From Novosphingobium umbonatum (GTDB lineage Bacteria > Pseudomonadota > Alphaproteobacteria > Sphingomonadales > Sphingomonadaceae): a stretch of 64,000 bases of DNA. Position 1 is the stretch's first letter. The number at the start of each line of letters is the position of its first letter. The stretch is from positions 124,001 through 188,000 of the forward strand of contig NZ_SACO01000006.1 in assembly GCF_004005905.1 (NCBI RefSeq), written 5' to 3'. A program made the translations under genes and the position numbers. A model generated the notes under the pieces. It had not been told where the DNA came from, searched no databases, and worked only from the letters and a program-made list of their open reading frames with translations. Below, piece after piece: positions 39,078-49,599 of this stretch.

Positions 39078-41792
39078 ATGGCAGATTGGCAAAATGCACT
39101 GGCGCGGGCGGAGGCCCATTCGCCCTTTCTGTCGCGGGCCATGGGGCGTTTGCCCGATCTGGTGGCTTTGCTGGCGGCGGGGGATGGCGAGGCGGCCTTG
39201 GCCTATGCGCGGGAGGCGGGGGCAAAGGAAGCTGATCCGGCCATTGCCCTGCGCAGGGAAAAGCTGGCGCTGGCCTTGGCGCTGGGCGTGGGCGATCTGG
39301 CAGGTGCCTTTGATCTGGCCCGCGTGACGGGGGAATTGACCGCGCTGGCTGACCGCGCCTTGGACAAGGCGATTGCCCATGCCATCCGTGCCCGCGTGCC
39401 CGATGCGCAAGCCACCGGTTTTGTCGCGCTGGCGCTGGGCAAGCAGGGGGCGGGGGAGCTCAATTACTCCTCCGACATTGACCCGATCCTGATTTACGAT
39501 CCCCAAACCCTGCCCCGCCGCCCGCGCGACGAGCCGGAGGAAGCCGCCCAGCATATTGCGCGGCAGATCTTGCGCATTGTCTCGCAGGTGGATGCCTATG
39601 GCTATGTGTTCCGCGTGGACCTGCGCCTGCGTCCGGCCAGCGAAATCAGCCCTTTGGCGATTCCTCTGGAAGGCGCACTGGCACATTATGAATCGAGCGC
39701 TCTGGCGTGGGAGCGGGCAGCCTTCATCCGCGCGCGGGCCTGTGCGGGCGATGTGGCTTTGGGGGAGGGCTTTTTGCACGCCATCCGGCCTTTCGTGTGG
39801 CGCAAAAGTCTGGATTTCGGCGCGATTGCCGAGATCGGGCGGCTGACCCGCCGTATCCGCGCGCATCATGGCAAGGTGGAAAGGATCGGCCCCGGCTTTG
39901 ATGTGAAGCGCGGGCGGGGCGGCATCCGCGAGGTGGAATTTTTCGCGCAAGTGCATCAGTTGATCCATGGCGGGCGCAACCCTGCGCTGCGCCAGCGCGG
40001 CACGCGGGCCACATTGGATGCCTTGGCCGCCGCTGGCCTGATCGCGGCGGAGGAAGCGGCAATGCTGGGCACCTCCTATGACCGCCTGCGCCAGATCGAG
40101 CATCGCTTGCAGCAAGTGTCCGACCTGCAAACCCATGTCCTGCCCCGTGACGAGGCGGGCATTGCCAATGTGGCGGCGCTGGACGGCCTGCCCAATGCCG
40201 CTGCGCTGATCGAGGAATTGCAGCATATTACCGAAGAGGTCGGGGCCAAATATGACTCCCTGATCGCGGCCAGCGCGGGCGAGGGAACCAGCGTGGCTGT
40301 CCCGCGCGGCGAGCCTTTGGTGGGCGAAGCCTTGGCCGGTGAATTGCAGAAGCTGGGCTTTGCCGATGCGGGCGCTTTGGCCGAAAGGATCGAGGGCTGG
40401 CGCGGGGGTAGCCTGCGGGTGTTGCGCAGCGAGGCGGCCTTATCCGCTTTGGATGCGGTGCAGCCTGCGCTTTTGGCAGCTTTGGCCCATGCGCCCGCGC
40501 CGGAAAAGGCGCTGACAAGATGGGAGCAGATGATGGCCAGCCTGCCCTCGGCGGTTAATCTGTTCCGCCTGCTGGAGGCGCGGCCCGGATTGCTGGAGGT
40601 GATGGTGCGCGTGCTTTCGTTGGCCCCGCCTTTGGCCGATGCTTTGGCGCGGCGGGCTGATTTGCTGGACGCGCTGATCGATGCCAGCGCCTATGATCTG
40701 CCGCCCGATGTGCCCACGCTGGCGGCGGAATTTGGCGCGGTGGAGGCGGGGGATGATTACCAGCGCCTGCTGGACCATGTGCGCCGCAAGGTGAGCGAGC
40801 GGCGCTTTGCATTGGGCGTGCAATTGGTCGAGGGCGCGCAGGACCCCTTGGACATTTCGGCTGGCCTGTGCCGCGTGGCCGAGGCGGCGCTGGAGGTTTT
40901 GGCCCGCGCGACAATGGCGGAGTTCGAAGCCACCCATGGGCGGATTGCAGGGGCGGAACTGGTCATTCTGGGGCTGGGCCGGTTTGGCGGGGGCAGCCTC
41001 ACCCATGCCAGCGATCTGGATCTGGTCTATCTGTTCACCGGCGATTTTGCGGCAGAAAGCGACGGACGGCGGCCCTTGGGGGCAACGCTCTATTTCAACC
41101 GGCTGGCGCAGCGGATCAGCGCGGCCTTGACCGTGCCCACCGCCGAGGGGGCTTTGTTTGAAGTGGACACCCGCCTGCGCCCGCAAGGCACGCAGGGGCC
41201 GCTGGCGGTCAGTCTGGACAGTTTCGCGCTTTATCAAAGCCGCGAGGCTTGGACATGGGAGCATATGGCCCTGACCCGTGCCCGCGTGCTGTTCGGTTCG
41301 GCAGAGGCGCGCGCGGTGGTGGAGGGCGTGATGCGCGAGGTGCTGACCGCCCCGCGTGACCGCGCCAAAGTGCTGGGCGAAGTGCGCGAGATGCGGGACA
41401 AGATGGCCGCGCATAAGCCAGCCAAGGGCGCTCTGGATGGCAAATTGCTGCGCGGCGGGTTGGTGGATGCCGAATTTATCACCCACGCGCTGCAATTGAG
41501 CCAAGGTGTGGCGCTGCGGCCCGATATGGCGGGGGCCTTGCAGGAACTGGTGGCGGCTGGCCTGTTGCCTACGGAGGTGGAGCCGGCCTTCGCGCTGCTA
41601 TCGCGCCTGTTGGTGGCGGCGCGTTTGCTGGCGCCCGATAGTCAGCTTCCCGATGGTGCCCCATGGGCCACACTTGCCAAGGCCTGCGGCTTTGCCGATG
41701 GAGAGAGCCTGCTGGCCGCAATCGGTGCCGCGCGCGGGGTGATCGCGCAGGCATGGTTCGCGCTGTTTGGCCAGAATTTGGAGGTAGTGTGA
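39078..41792 (+). CDS. glnE: Glutamine synthetase adenylyltransferase/deadenylase
   Basis: 904 residues with two nucleotidyltransferase domains that set the activity of glutamine synthetase. The N-terminal deadenylase site has 'AGELNYSSDIDPI' (D-x-D near 137) and the C-terminal adenylyltransferase site has 'GGGSLTHASDLDLVY' (near 645). A helical linker joins them and 'RGGLVDAEFITHALQL' lies near the end. GTG 39072, ATG 39075 and ATG 39078 are in frame; AGGAG at 39068 best serves 39078. The stop overlaps the next ATG in TGATG. Confidence 0.93.
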   Translation: MADWQNALARAEAHSPFLSRAMGRLPDLVALLAAGDGEAALAYAREAGAKEADPAIALRREKLALALALGVGDLAGAFDLARVTGELTALADRALDKAIAHAIRARVPDAQATGFVALALGKQGAGELNYSSDIDPILIYDPQTLPRRPRDEPEEAAQHIARQILRIVSQVDAYGYVFRVDLRLRPASEISPLAIPLEGALAHYESSALAWERAAFIRARACAGDVALGEGFLHAIRPFVWRKSLDFGAIAEIGRLTRRIRAHHGKVERIGPGFDVKRGRGGIREVEFFAQVHQLIHGGRNPALRQRGTRATLDALAAAGLIAAEEAAMLGTSYDRLRQIEHRLQQVSDLQTHVLPRDEAGIANVAALDGLPNAAALIEELQHITEEVGAKYDSLIAASAGEGTSVAVPRGEPLVGEALAGELQKLGFADAGALAERIEGWRGGSLRVLRSEAALSALDAVQPALLAALAHAPAPEKALTRWEQMMASLPSAVNLFRLLEARPGLLEVMVRVLSLAPPLADALARRADLLDALIDASAYDLPPDVPTLAAEFGAVEAGDDYQRLLDHVRRKVSERRFALGVQLVEGAQDPLDISAGLCRVAEAALEVLARATMAEFEATHGRIAGAELVILGLGRFGGGSLTHASDLDLVYLFTGDFAAESDGRRPLGATLYFNRLAQRISAALTVPTAEGALFEVDTRLRPQGTQGPLAVSLDSFALYQSREAWTWEHMALTRARVLFGSAEARAVVEGVMREVLTAPRDRAKVLGEVREMRDKMAAHKPAKGALDGKLLRGGLVDAEFITHALQLSQGVALRPDMAGALQELVAAGLLPTEVEPAFALLSRLLVAARLLAPDSQLPDGAPWATLAKACGFADGESLLAAIGAARGVIAQAWFALFGQNLEVV

Positions 41793-42262
41793 TGGCAGAT
41801 TTCCCCCAAGTGGGCGATGCATTCCCCGATGTGGCGCTGGTGGCGCCTGATGGCGGCACGGTAAAGCCTTCGGACTTTGCGGGGCGCAAGCTGGTGGTGT
41901 TTTTCTATCCCAAGGATGACACGCCGGGCTGCACCACCGAAAACAAGGATTTTTCGGAACTGGCCGAACAGTTTGCGGCGGCCGGTGCGGCCTTGCTGGG
42001 CGTATCGAAAGATCCGCCGAAAAAGCATGCCAAGTTCATCGAAAAGCATGGGTTGACCGCGCCTTTGGCCTCGGATGCGGAAGAGGGCGGGTTGTCCGAT
42101 GCCTTGGGCGTGTGGAAAGAAAAGTCCATGTATGGCCGAACCTATATGGGCATGGAACGCACAACCTATCTGGTTGATGAAAAAGGCATGATTGCGCAGG
42201 TCTGGAACAAGGTAAAGGTTAAAGGCCATGCTGAGCAAGTGTTGGCTGCGGTGAAGGGCTGA
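41792..42262 (+). CDS. bcp: Thioredoxin-dependent peroxiredoxin, Bcp type, single cysteine
   Basis: 156 residues of the BCP/PrxQ peroxiredoxin fold, which reduces peroxides. The peroxidatic Cys47 is in 'DDTPGCTTENKDF'. In E. coli Bcp a resolving Cys lies five residues later; here that place is Lys52 and the protein has no other cysteine, so it should work by a 1-Cys route. ATG 41792 shares its A with the glnE stop (TGATG), so the two are coupled. An open frame further upstream inside glnE is a shadow. Confidence 0.92.
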   Translation: MADFPQVGDAFPDVALVAPDGGTVKPSDFAGRKLVVFFYPKDDTPGCTTENKDFSELAEQFAAAGAALLGVSKDPPKKHAKFIEKHGLTAPLASDAEEGGLSDALGVWKEKSMYGRTYMGMERTTYLVDEKGMIAQVWNKVKVKGHAEQVLAAVKG

Positions 42263-42293
42263 TTTCCTCGCCGTTTTGGATTAGGCGGCGGGC

Positions 42294-43121
42294 ATGAATG
42301 CCTCGCTCTCCCACGCTATCGCCGCCGTTCTCAACACAGCCGACCCCCGCGCCAAGGCGATGCGCACCCGCGCGGTGGTTCGCGATTGGCGGCTGGGGCG
42401 GCTGGCTTGGGATTTTGGTTGCGCCATGCCCGAAAGGCCCGTGCGGCCCGAAAAGCCGGAATTGCTGCCGCCCGGCCAGATGCCCAAGCGTGGCAAGGGT
42501 GGCTCTCGGGCCAAGCGCATCGCCCTGTGGCATGCGCTGGCGCATATCGAATTTGTCGCCATCGATCTGGCGCTGGATATGGCGGGGCGTTTCGGCGCCG
42601 AGATGGAGGCGCGGTTTGGCCATGATGTGGCGCGCGGCTTCGTCGATGATTTCCTTTGCGTCGCAGCCGATGAAGCGATGCATTTTGCCATCATCCAGCG
42701 CCATCTGGCCAGCATGGGCGCGACCTATGGCGACCTGCCCGCCCATGACGGATTATGGGAGGCGGCGGGCGAAACCGCGCATGATCTGGCGGCCCGTCTG
42801 GCCGTGGTGCCGATGGTGCTGGAGGCGCGCGGGCTGGATGTGACACCCGCCACAATCGAGCGGGTGGAGGCCAGCGGCGATCATCGCGGCGCTCGCATTC
42901 TCAACCGCATTTTCAACGATGAAATTCGCCATGTCCGATACGGTTCGGAGCATTTTTCGCGGCTCGCTCACCAGTCTGGTGATTCGCCGGATTCGCTCTG
43001 GAAAAGCCTCGTTACGCAATACTTCCGAGGCAAGGTTAAGCCTCCGTTCAACGACTCAGCGCGTCAGGCAGCCGGTTTGTCGCGCCCTGCCTACCTTGCT
43101 CTTGCATGTATGGGAAACTAA
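42294..43121 (+). CDS. DUF455 ferritin-like protein
   Basis: 275 residues, helical, with carboxylate/histidine motifs spaced as in ferritin-like di-metal proteins: 'ALAHIEFVAIDLALD' (E near 86), 'DEAMHFAIIQRHL' (E-x-x-H) and 'NDEIRHVRYGSEHF' (E-x-x-H). This is the DUF455 family; its reaction is not known to me. It follows bcp by 31 bases on the same strand, perhaps in one transcript and with a redox theme. Confidence 0.85.
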   Translation: MNASLSHAIAAVLNTADPRAKAMRTRAVVRDWRLGRLAWDFGCAMPERPVRPEKPELLPPGQMPKRGKGGSRAKRIALWHALAHIEFVAIDLALDMAGRFGAEMEARFGHDVARGFVDDFLCVAADEAMHFAIIQRHLASMGATYGDLPAHDGLWEAAGETAHDLAARLAVVPMVLEARGLDVTPATIERVEASGDHRGARILNRIFNDEIRHVRYGSEHFSRLAHQSGDSPDSLWKSLVTQYFRGKVKPPFNDSARQAAGLSRPAYLALACMGN

Positions 43122-43260
43122 CGGTTAGGCAGTTTCCACGAGACGGCGGGGGGATCCGACCTTCTCCAACAAAAACCAACCATCGGAATTCCGGTGGCCT
43201 TCCCATGTTGACCTTCCTTTGGGGAAAGGTTGGCCAACGCAAGAATAAAGGTAATTTGGA

Positions 43261-43983
43261 GTGGTCGCGCTTCGTTTGTCTGCCAAGTTTCTGATCAGCG
43301 CCTTGGCCGCTGTGGTGAGCCAGCCTGCTCTGGCCAACAATGCCAATGCCGATATTGCCGCGCCTTTGCGCGCCGCCCAGTCCGCGCCCATCGCGCAGGA
43401 TAGTGGCGATCAGCAGTTCCGCAACCTTTTCACCTCCTGGCGTGCCAGCGAAGGCGGCAACAATTTCGCCGCCGCCAGCAGCACCAAGAATTCGGGTCTG
43501 GCCAATATTGCCGCCCGCGTGATGTCGATCCCTTCGCGTTCGCCGCTGGAAGGTCTGCATCTGTCCAGCGATTTCGGCATGCGCACCCATCCCGTTCTGG
43601 GTGGTGCCCGCATGCACAAGGGCATCGACCTTTCCAGCCCGATCGGCACGCCGGTTTTCGCCACTGCCGATGGCGTGGTGGGCCGCGCCGACTGGTTCAG
43701 CTCCTATGGTCTTTATATCCAGATCGAACATGGCGGCGATCTGGAAACCCGTTATGGCCACCTCTCGCGCCTGAACGTGGCCGAGGGCCAGCAGGTGCGC
43801 AAGGGCGACCTGATCGGCTATGTCGGCACCACCGGCCGCAGCACCGGCCCCCACCTGCATTATGAAGTCCGCGTCGAAGGCGTGGCGGTCAATCCGGTTC
43901 CTTATCTGTCGGGCGAAGGCAATCCGCAATTGGCGCTTGCTTCTATCCGCCGTGGCGATAAGACTGAAGAAGACAGCGAATAA
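43261..43983 (+). CDS. M23-family metallopeptidase (LytM-like), exported
   Basis: 240 residues from GTG 43261, with AAGG about 10 bases upstream. The signal peptide ends near 'QPALA'. The M23 domain (about 95-220) keeps all zinc motifs: 'MHKGIDLSSPIGTPV' (H-x3-D) and 'GPHLHYEVRV' (H-x-H). It should cut peptidoglycan cross-bridges or be an activator of amidases, but the intact zinc ligands favour an enzyme. The 139-base gap before it holds only weak palindromes. Confidence 0.88.
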   Translation: MVALRLSAKFLISALAAVVSQPALANNANADIAAPLRAAQSAPIAQDSGDQQFRNLFTSWRASEGGNNFAAASSTKNSGLANIAARVMSIPSRSPLEGLHLSSDFGMRTHPVLGGARMHKGIDLSSPIGTPVFATADGVVGRADWFSSYGLYIQIEHGGDLETRYGHLSRLNVAEGQQVRKGDLIGYVGTTGRSTGPHLHYEVRVEGVAVNPVPYLSGEGNPQLALASIRRGDKTEEDSE

Positions 43984-44048
43984 ACCAGCCTGAGAAAGAA
44001 GGGTGAATAACAAGCCCGACAGGCAATTGCATCTTGGAGAGGATGCGG

Positions 44049-44078
44049 GAAAAAGCGGCAGGCAACTGTCGCTTTTTC
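44049..44078. terminator. Bidirectional terminator between the M23 and acyl-CoA ligase genes
   Basis: GAAAAAGCG (44049-44057) pairs with CGCTTTTTC (44070-44078), and CAG/CTG extend it past a mismatch. A and T runs in the stem make it usable on both strands, which fits the convergent genes. Confidence 0.7.
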
Positions 44079-44097
44079 TTTATCCAAATTCCGCGTT

Positions 44098-45918
44098 TCA
44101 GCCTTTGTAAAGCGCATCCAGACGCTCGCCATAACGCTCTTTCAGCTTGTGGCGGCGGATTTTCAGCGAGGGTGTCATTTCCTCATTGGCAATGGCGAAA
44201 GGCTCGTCGGCAAAGGCGAATTGGCGGACCTTTTCGATCACCGACAGATCAGCATTCACCCGATCCACCGCCGCGCGCAGGGCGCTGCGGAAAGCGGGCA
44301 GGGCCTGTAGTGCGCGCATATCGGCGCGGTGATGGCCGTTGGCGGTGGCCCATTCGTCCGCCCATTCGGCATCGGGCACAATCAGGCCGACAATATAGGG
44401 GCGCTTGTCCCCCACCACCATCGCCTGTGCGATTTCGGGCTGGAGCGTCAACATGCCCTCCACCTTTTGCGGAGAGATATTGTCACCCTTGTCGTTGACG
44501 ATCATGTCCTTCTTGCGATCGGTGATGACGATCCGCCCCGCCGCGTCCAGATGGCCGATATCGCCGGTATAGAGCCAGCCATCTTTGAGCACGCGGGCAG
44601 TTTCCGCCTCGGCGCGCCAATAGCCATGCATCACCAATTCGCCGCGCAGCAAAATCTCGCCATCGGGCGCGATGCGAACCTGCGTGCCGTGCAAAGGCGT
44701 GCCCACTGTGTCCATCTTGATACCGGTGCGCGGGCGGTTGACGGCGGCAATCGGGCCGCTCTCGGTCTGGCCATAGCCTTGCAGCATGGTGATGCCCACG
44801 GCCTGGAAAAATCGCCCGATTTCGGGGTTTAGCGGTGCGCCGCCCGACACCATTGCCTTGTTGCGCCCGCCAAAACGGGCGCGGATCTTGGGGCGCAGCA
44901 GGCGCTCGATAACGCCGTCCAGCGCGCGGTCGAGCAGGCCGTAATGGCCCGCCGCCTTGCGCGCTTCCAGTGCGACCGCTTGCTGCAACAGGGTGTTGGC
45001 CAGCTTGCCCTGCTTTTCCACCTGCTTGATAATGCGCGCGCGCAAAACTTCAAACAGGCGCGGCACCACCACCATCACTGTGGGGCGCACCTCCTCGATA
45101 TTGCTGGCCAGCTTTTCCAACCCTTCGCAATACCAGATTTGCGCGCCCAGCCCGATGGGCAGGAATTGCCCCGCCGAATGCTCATAGGCATGGGACAAGG
45201 GCAGGAAGGAGAGGAACACATCCTGAGTCGCGCCGGTGGTGTCCCAGCTAAAATCCTCGGCAATCACGCGACAGGCGCCTGTGGCATTGTGCAGGATGGC
45301 ACCGTGATGCTGTTTCACACCGCGCGGGGCGCCGCCGGTGCCGCTGGTATAGATCAGGCAGGCGGTATCATCGCGCTGGATTCCGGCCAGACGCAGATCC
45401 ACCGCCGCCCGTGCCGCCACCGCATCGCCGGTTACCAGCGCGGCCCAGTCGTGAAATTCCAGCGCACCGGCCTGTGCCACGGCCAAAGGCTCCATGGCGA
45501 TGACATGCTCGGCCTGACCCGAACGCAGCACGGCGGGCAGCAGCGGCCCCGCCAGTTTCGGGCCGGAGACAATCACCCCGCGCGCTCCGGAATTTTCCAG
45601 CACATGGCAATGGTCGCGCTCGGTGTTGGTAATATAGGCGGGCACGGTGATGCAGCCCGCCGCCATGATCGCCAGATCGGCAATGCACCATTCGGGCCGG
45701 TTTTCCGACACCAGCAGAATGCGCTCGCCCCGTTTATAGCCCAGCCCGACAAGAGCCTGCGCCAGCAGCACCACGCGCCGCGCCGCCTCGGCCCAGCTGA
45801 TCGCCTGCCATTGCTTGCCCTGTTTGGCGTGCAGGAAAGGCTTGTCACCCAACACATCGGCGCGGGCAAGGAACAGCGAGACCAGATTCGGGCTGGTTTC
45901 AATATCGGAGATCTGCAC
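44098..45918 (-). CDS. Long-chain-type AMP-dependent acyl-CoA ligase
   Basis: 606 residues from GTG 45918, where the family's N-terminus begins; the frame upstream to 45984 is proline-rich. The adenylation motifs are all there: P-loop 'LIYTSGTGGAPRGVK' near 175, 'GYGQTESGPIA', 'YTGDIGHLDAAGRI' and the hinge 'DRKKDMIVNDKGDNISP'. It should activate a fatty or other carboxylic acid to its CoA ester via an acyl-AMP. Length and motifs match the long-chain (FadD15-like) group, but chain length cannot be told. Confidence 0.88.
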   Translation of the reverse strand: MQISDIETSPNLVSLFLARADVLGDKPFLHAKQGKQWQAISWAEAARRVVLLAQALVGLGYKRGERILLVSENRPEWCIADLAIMAAGCITVPAYITNTERDHCHVLENSGARGVIVSGPKLAGPLLPAVLRSGQAEHVIAMEPLAVAQAGALEFHDWAALVTGDAVAARAAVDLRLAGIQRDDTACLIYTSGTGGAPRGVKQHHGAILHNATGACRVIAEDFSWDTTGATQDVFLSFLPLSHAYEHSAGQFLPIGLGAQIWYCEGLEKLASNIEEVRPTVMVVVPRLFEVLRARIIKQVEKQGKLANTLLQQAVALEARKAAGHYGLLDRALDGVIERLLRPKIRARFGGRNKAMVSGGAPLNPEIGRFFQAVGITMLQGYGQTESGPIAAVNRPRTGIKMDTVGTPLHGTQVRIAPDGEILLRGELVMHGYWRAEAETARVLKDGWLYTGDIGHLDAAGRIVITDRKKDMIVNDKGDNISPQKVEGMLTLQPEIAQAMVVGDKRPYIVGLIVPDAEWADEWATANGHHRADMRALQALPAFRSALRAAVDRVNADLSVIEKVRQFAFADEPFAIANEEMTPSLKIRRHKLKERYGERLDALYKG

Positions 45919-45992
45919 GGGGATTATTATCCTCTCGTCCGGCGTTGTGGGGGGGATGCTAGGCGGGAAAGGCGGGGCGGGCAAGCATCCGC

Positions 45993-47042
45993 TTACAAAG
46001 GCGTATCGACGCCCACTGCCTGTTCAATAGTAGCAAAGCCATCGCGCGCCAACATGGCCTTCAGGCCTTTGTTGATGGTGCGGGCAATGCCATGGCCTTC
46101 ATAGACCATCGCCGAATAGAGTTGCACCAGACTGGCGCCAGCGCGGATGCGGGCATAGGCATGTTCGGGTTTGGCGATGCCGCCCACGCCCACCAGAGGC
46201 ACAGCGCCGCCCGTGGCGCGGCGGAAATCGACGATGCGTTGCTGCGCCATGTCGCGCAAAGGCGCGCCCGACAGGCCTCCCGTCTCGCCCGCATGGGGGC
46301 TGGCCAGTGCGGGGCGCTCGATGGTGGTGTTGCTGACGATCAGCGCGCCGAGCTTTTTCTCGATGGCGATGCGGGCAATTGCATCAATATCGGCGGGCAG
46401 CAGATCGGGCGCCACTTTCAGGAACACCGGCGGTTGATAGCCGGTCTCATCCCGCGCCGCGATCACGCCATCGAGCAGCCCTTCCAGCGAGGCGGGGTCT
46501 TGCAGCGCGCGCAGGCCCGGCGTGTTGGGGCTGGAAATATTGACCGCCAGATAGGAGGCTAGCGGCGCAAACAGGCGCGCGCCGGTGGCATAATCGGCGA
46601 TGCGGTCGCTGGCGTCCTTGTTGGCGCCAATGTTGATGCCCAGCACGCCGCCACGGTTCTTGCGCGCCAGCAGGCGGGCATAGGCGGCCTCTGCCCCGCC
46701 ATTGTTAAAGCCCATGCGGTTGATCACCGCTTGATCCTCCACCAAACGGAACAGGCGCGGTTTGGGATTGCCGCTTTGGGGCAGGGGGGTAATCGATCCG
46801 ACCTCGGCAAAGCCGAAACCAAGGCCCAGCAAGGCGTCGGGCACTTGCCCGTCCTTGTCAAAACCGGCCGCCATGCCCACCGGATTGGGGAAAGTGATCC
46901 CCGCGACCTTGCTGGTCAAAGGACCTCCGGCGGCGGCAGGCGTGCCGGCCAGCGGCAGATAGCGCAGCGCATTAAGCGCAAGGCCGTGGGCGGTTTCGGC
47001 GTCCAGACGGAACAGCAGCGGGCGGATCAGGGCGTAGCTCAT
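45993..47042 (-). CDS. pyrD: Dihydroorotate dehydrogenase (quinone), class 2
   Basis: 349 residues from ATG 47042; the longer frame to 47144 does not fit the family. It oxidises dihydroorotate to orotate with quinone at the inner face of the membrane. The amphipathic N-terminus 'MSYALIRPLLFRLDAE', flavin/substrate motifs 'NRMGFNNGG' and 'AVNISSPNTPGL' (class 2 catalytic Ser nearby) and 'GGLSGAPLRDMA' are all present. It ends 74 bases from the acyl-CoA ligase start on the same strand. Confidence 0.94.
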   Translation of the reverse strand: MSYALIRPLLFRLDAETAHGLALNALRYLPLAGTPAAAGGPLTSKVAGITFPNPVGMAAGFDKDGQVPDALLGLGFGFAEVGSITPLPQSGNPKPRLFRLVEDQAVINRMGFNNGGAEAAYARLLARKNRGGVLGINIGANKDASDRIADYATGARLFAPLASYLAVNISSPNTPGLRALQDPASLEGLLDGVIAARDETGYQPPVFLKVAPDLLPADIDAIARIAIEKKLGALIVSNTTIERPALASPHAGETGGLSGAPLRDMAQQRIVDFRRATGGAVPLVGVGGIAKPEHAYARIRAGASLVQLYSAMVYEGHGIARTINKGLKAMLARDGFATIEQAVGVDTPL

Positions 47043-47194
47043 GGCGCGCCTATGCCAAGAGTCGCAGGCTTTGTCGACAAAGCGGCGGTTTTTCGCACGA
47101 ATGCGCCAATTGTCGTACAAGCAATCGATTGATGTCAGGAACAAAAAGGTGACGAGTGGCGCAAATTTACAATTTTTTTGCCACGCTATGCGCT

Positions 47195-47287
47195 AATCCG
47201 GAGTTGCGACCCGAAGGGCTCGTGGCCAAGGCTGACGAGTTCTCGAACTTAAGCGGCTCCTTCCCTAGCTGGAGGAGCCGTTTTTTT
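47195..47287 (+). ncRNA. Candidate small RNA upstream of the suf region
   Basis: No frame fits this stretch, yet it has ordered RNA structure: CCC-GAA-GGG, then CTCGT-g-GCC-aa-GGC-tg-ACGAG (about 47219-47239), then a strong terminator. The AT-rich sequence just before (47163-47197, TTTACA then TATGCG/GCTAAT) could hold a promoter, though spacing is not ideal. The 5' end is a guess. A long leader for the suf regulator is unlikely, because the terminator would stop it about 380 bases short. Confidence 0.5.
47254..47287 (+). terminator. Strong terminator of the candidate small RNA
   Basis: CGGCTCC (47254-47260) pairs with GGAGCCG (47274-47280), followed at once by seven T. It faces away from pyrD, which starts at 47042 and runs the other way, so no annotated gene upstream explains it. 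From here to 47570 I see no credible gene. Confidence 0.8.
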
Positions 47288-47570
47288 ATGATTTTTCAAT
47301 AGTTTGATAGATGTGTGATGTCAAAGGCTTTTAAAGCGCCTCTATTGATGTCCTAACTTTTTTGCCGGAAATGAGCGTCGTTTTCAAGAGCGCATTGCGG
47401 AATGCAAACCTATGTTTGCGCATGGCGCATGAAACCGGCGTGCTGGGCTGGGATCTTCTTCGAACTGCCCCGACTAAAACCGCATAGCCCCCCAAAAACA
47501 GCAGGCCCCAAAAGTAGGCCCTAAAAGCAGCCATTGCCAGAATCGCCCCTTGTGCCTAAGGGGAGGGTTG

Positions 47571-47603
47571 AAATCGGAGGAATTCGATCCGATTTGGAAT
47601 TCG
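47571..47603. promoter_or_regulatory. Operator-like repeats before the suf regulator
   Basis: AAATCGGA (47571-47578) and TCCGATTT (47588-47595) form a perfect inverted repeat with 9 bases between. GGAATTCG occurs twice as a direct repeat (47579-47586, 47596-47603) inside and beside it. It lies 66 bases upstream of the rrf2 ATG. It is the best candidate for the binding site of the Rrf2 protein itself or of an iron regulator. It does not look like a standard E. coli IscR site. Confidence 0.55.
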
Positions 47604-47668
47604 CCCGCCAAAGTCACCGCCGTCGCTGTCGCCGGTGATTCGTCTGTCGCCAAGGGAGCAATGCCGCA

Positions 47669-48117
47669 ATGCGCCTGTCCAGCATGGCTGATTATGCCGT
47701 TGTGGTGATGGTGGCCGCCTCGCGCCATTGTGGGGGTACGCGCACCAGCGCGGCCTGTCTGGCGGCGGAAACCAGCCTGCCTGCGCCCACGGTGCAGAAA
47801 CTGGTCAGCCGTCTGGTGGGGGCGGGCCTGCTGGCCTCCACACGCGGGGCGGGCGGTGGTTTGAAATTGGCCCGTCCGGCCGCCGCGATCAGCCTTGTCG
47901 ATATTATCGAGGCGGTGGAAGGGCCGATTGCGCTGACCCCCTGTGTCGAGGCAGGGCGGCATGATTGCGGGATGGAAAGCGGGTGCAGCGTGCGGCCGCA
48001 TTGGCCGGTGGTGAATGCGGCTCTGCGTGGGGCCTTGGCGGGGGTGAAGCTGGCGCAATTGCTAGCCCCGCCTGCGCCTAAAGATGCGGCAAACGGAATG
48101 ATGATGGAAAGCGTAGC

Positions 48118-48121
<4 letters not shown>
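47669..48121 (+). CDS. Rrf2-family regulator of the SUF system
   Basis: 150 residues: a winged helix-turn-helix ('[14 protein letters not shown]', '[20 protein letters not shown]') and a cysteine cluster '[18 protein letters not shown]', with Cys spacing suited to an Fe-S cluster. This is the Rrf2/IscR type found at the head of suf operons, where it senses cluster supply and adjusts transcription. AAGGGAGC lies before ATG 47669. Its stop overlaps the sufB ATG (ATGA). Confidence 0.9.

Positions 48122-49598
<1,477 letters not shown>

Positions 49599-49599
<1 letters not shown>

Noticed and set aside
47331..47534. Minus-strand frame of 67 residues with a hydrophobic start, between the candidate sRNA and the suf regulator
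   Set aside because: No ribosome site, poor codon use, and the tail is unlike a protein domain. I treat it as chance.
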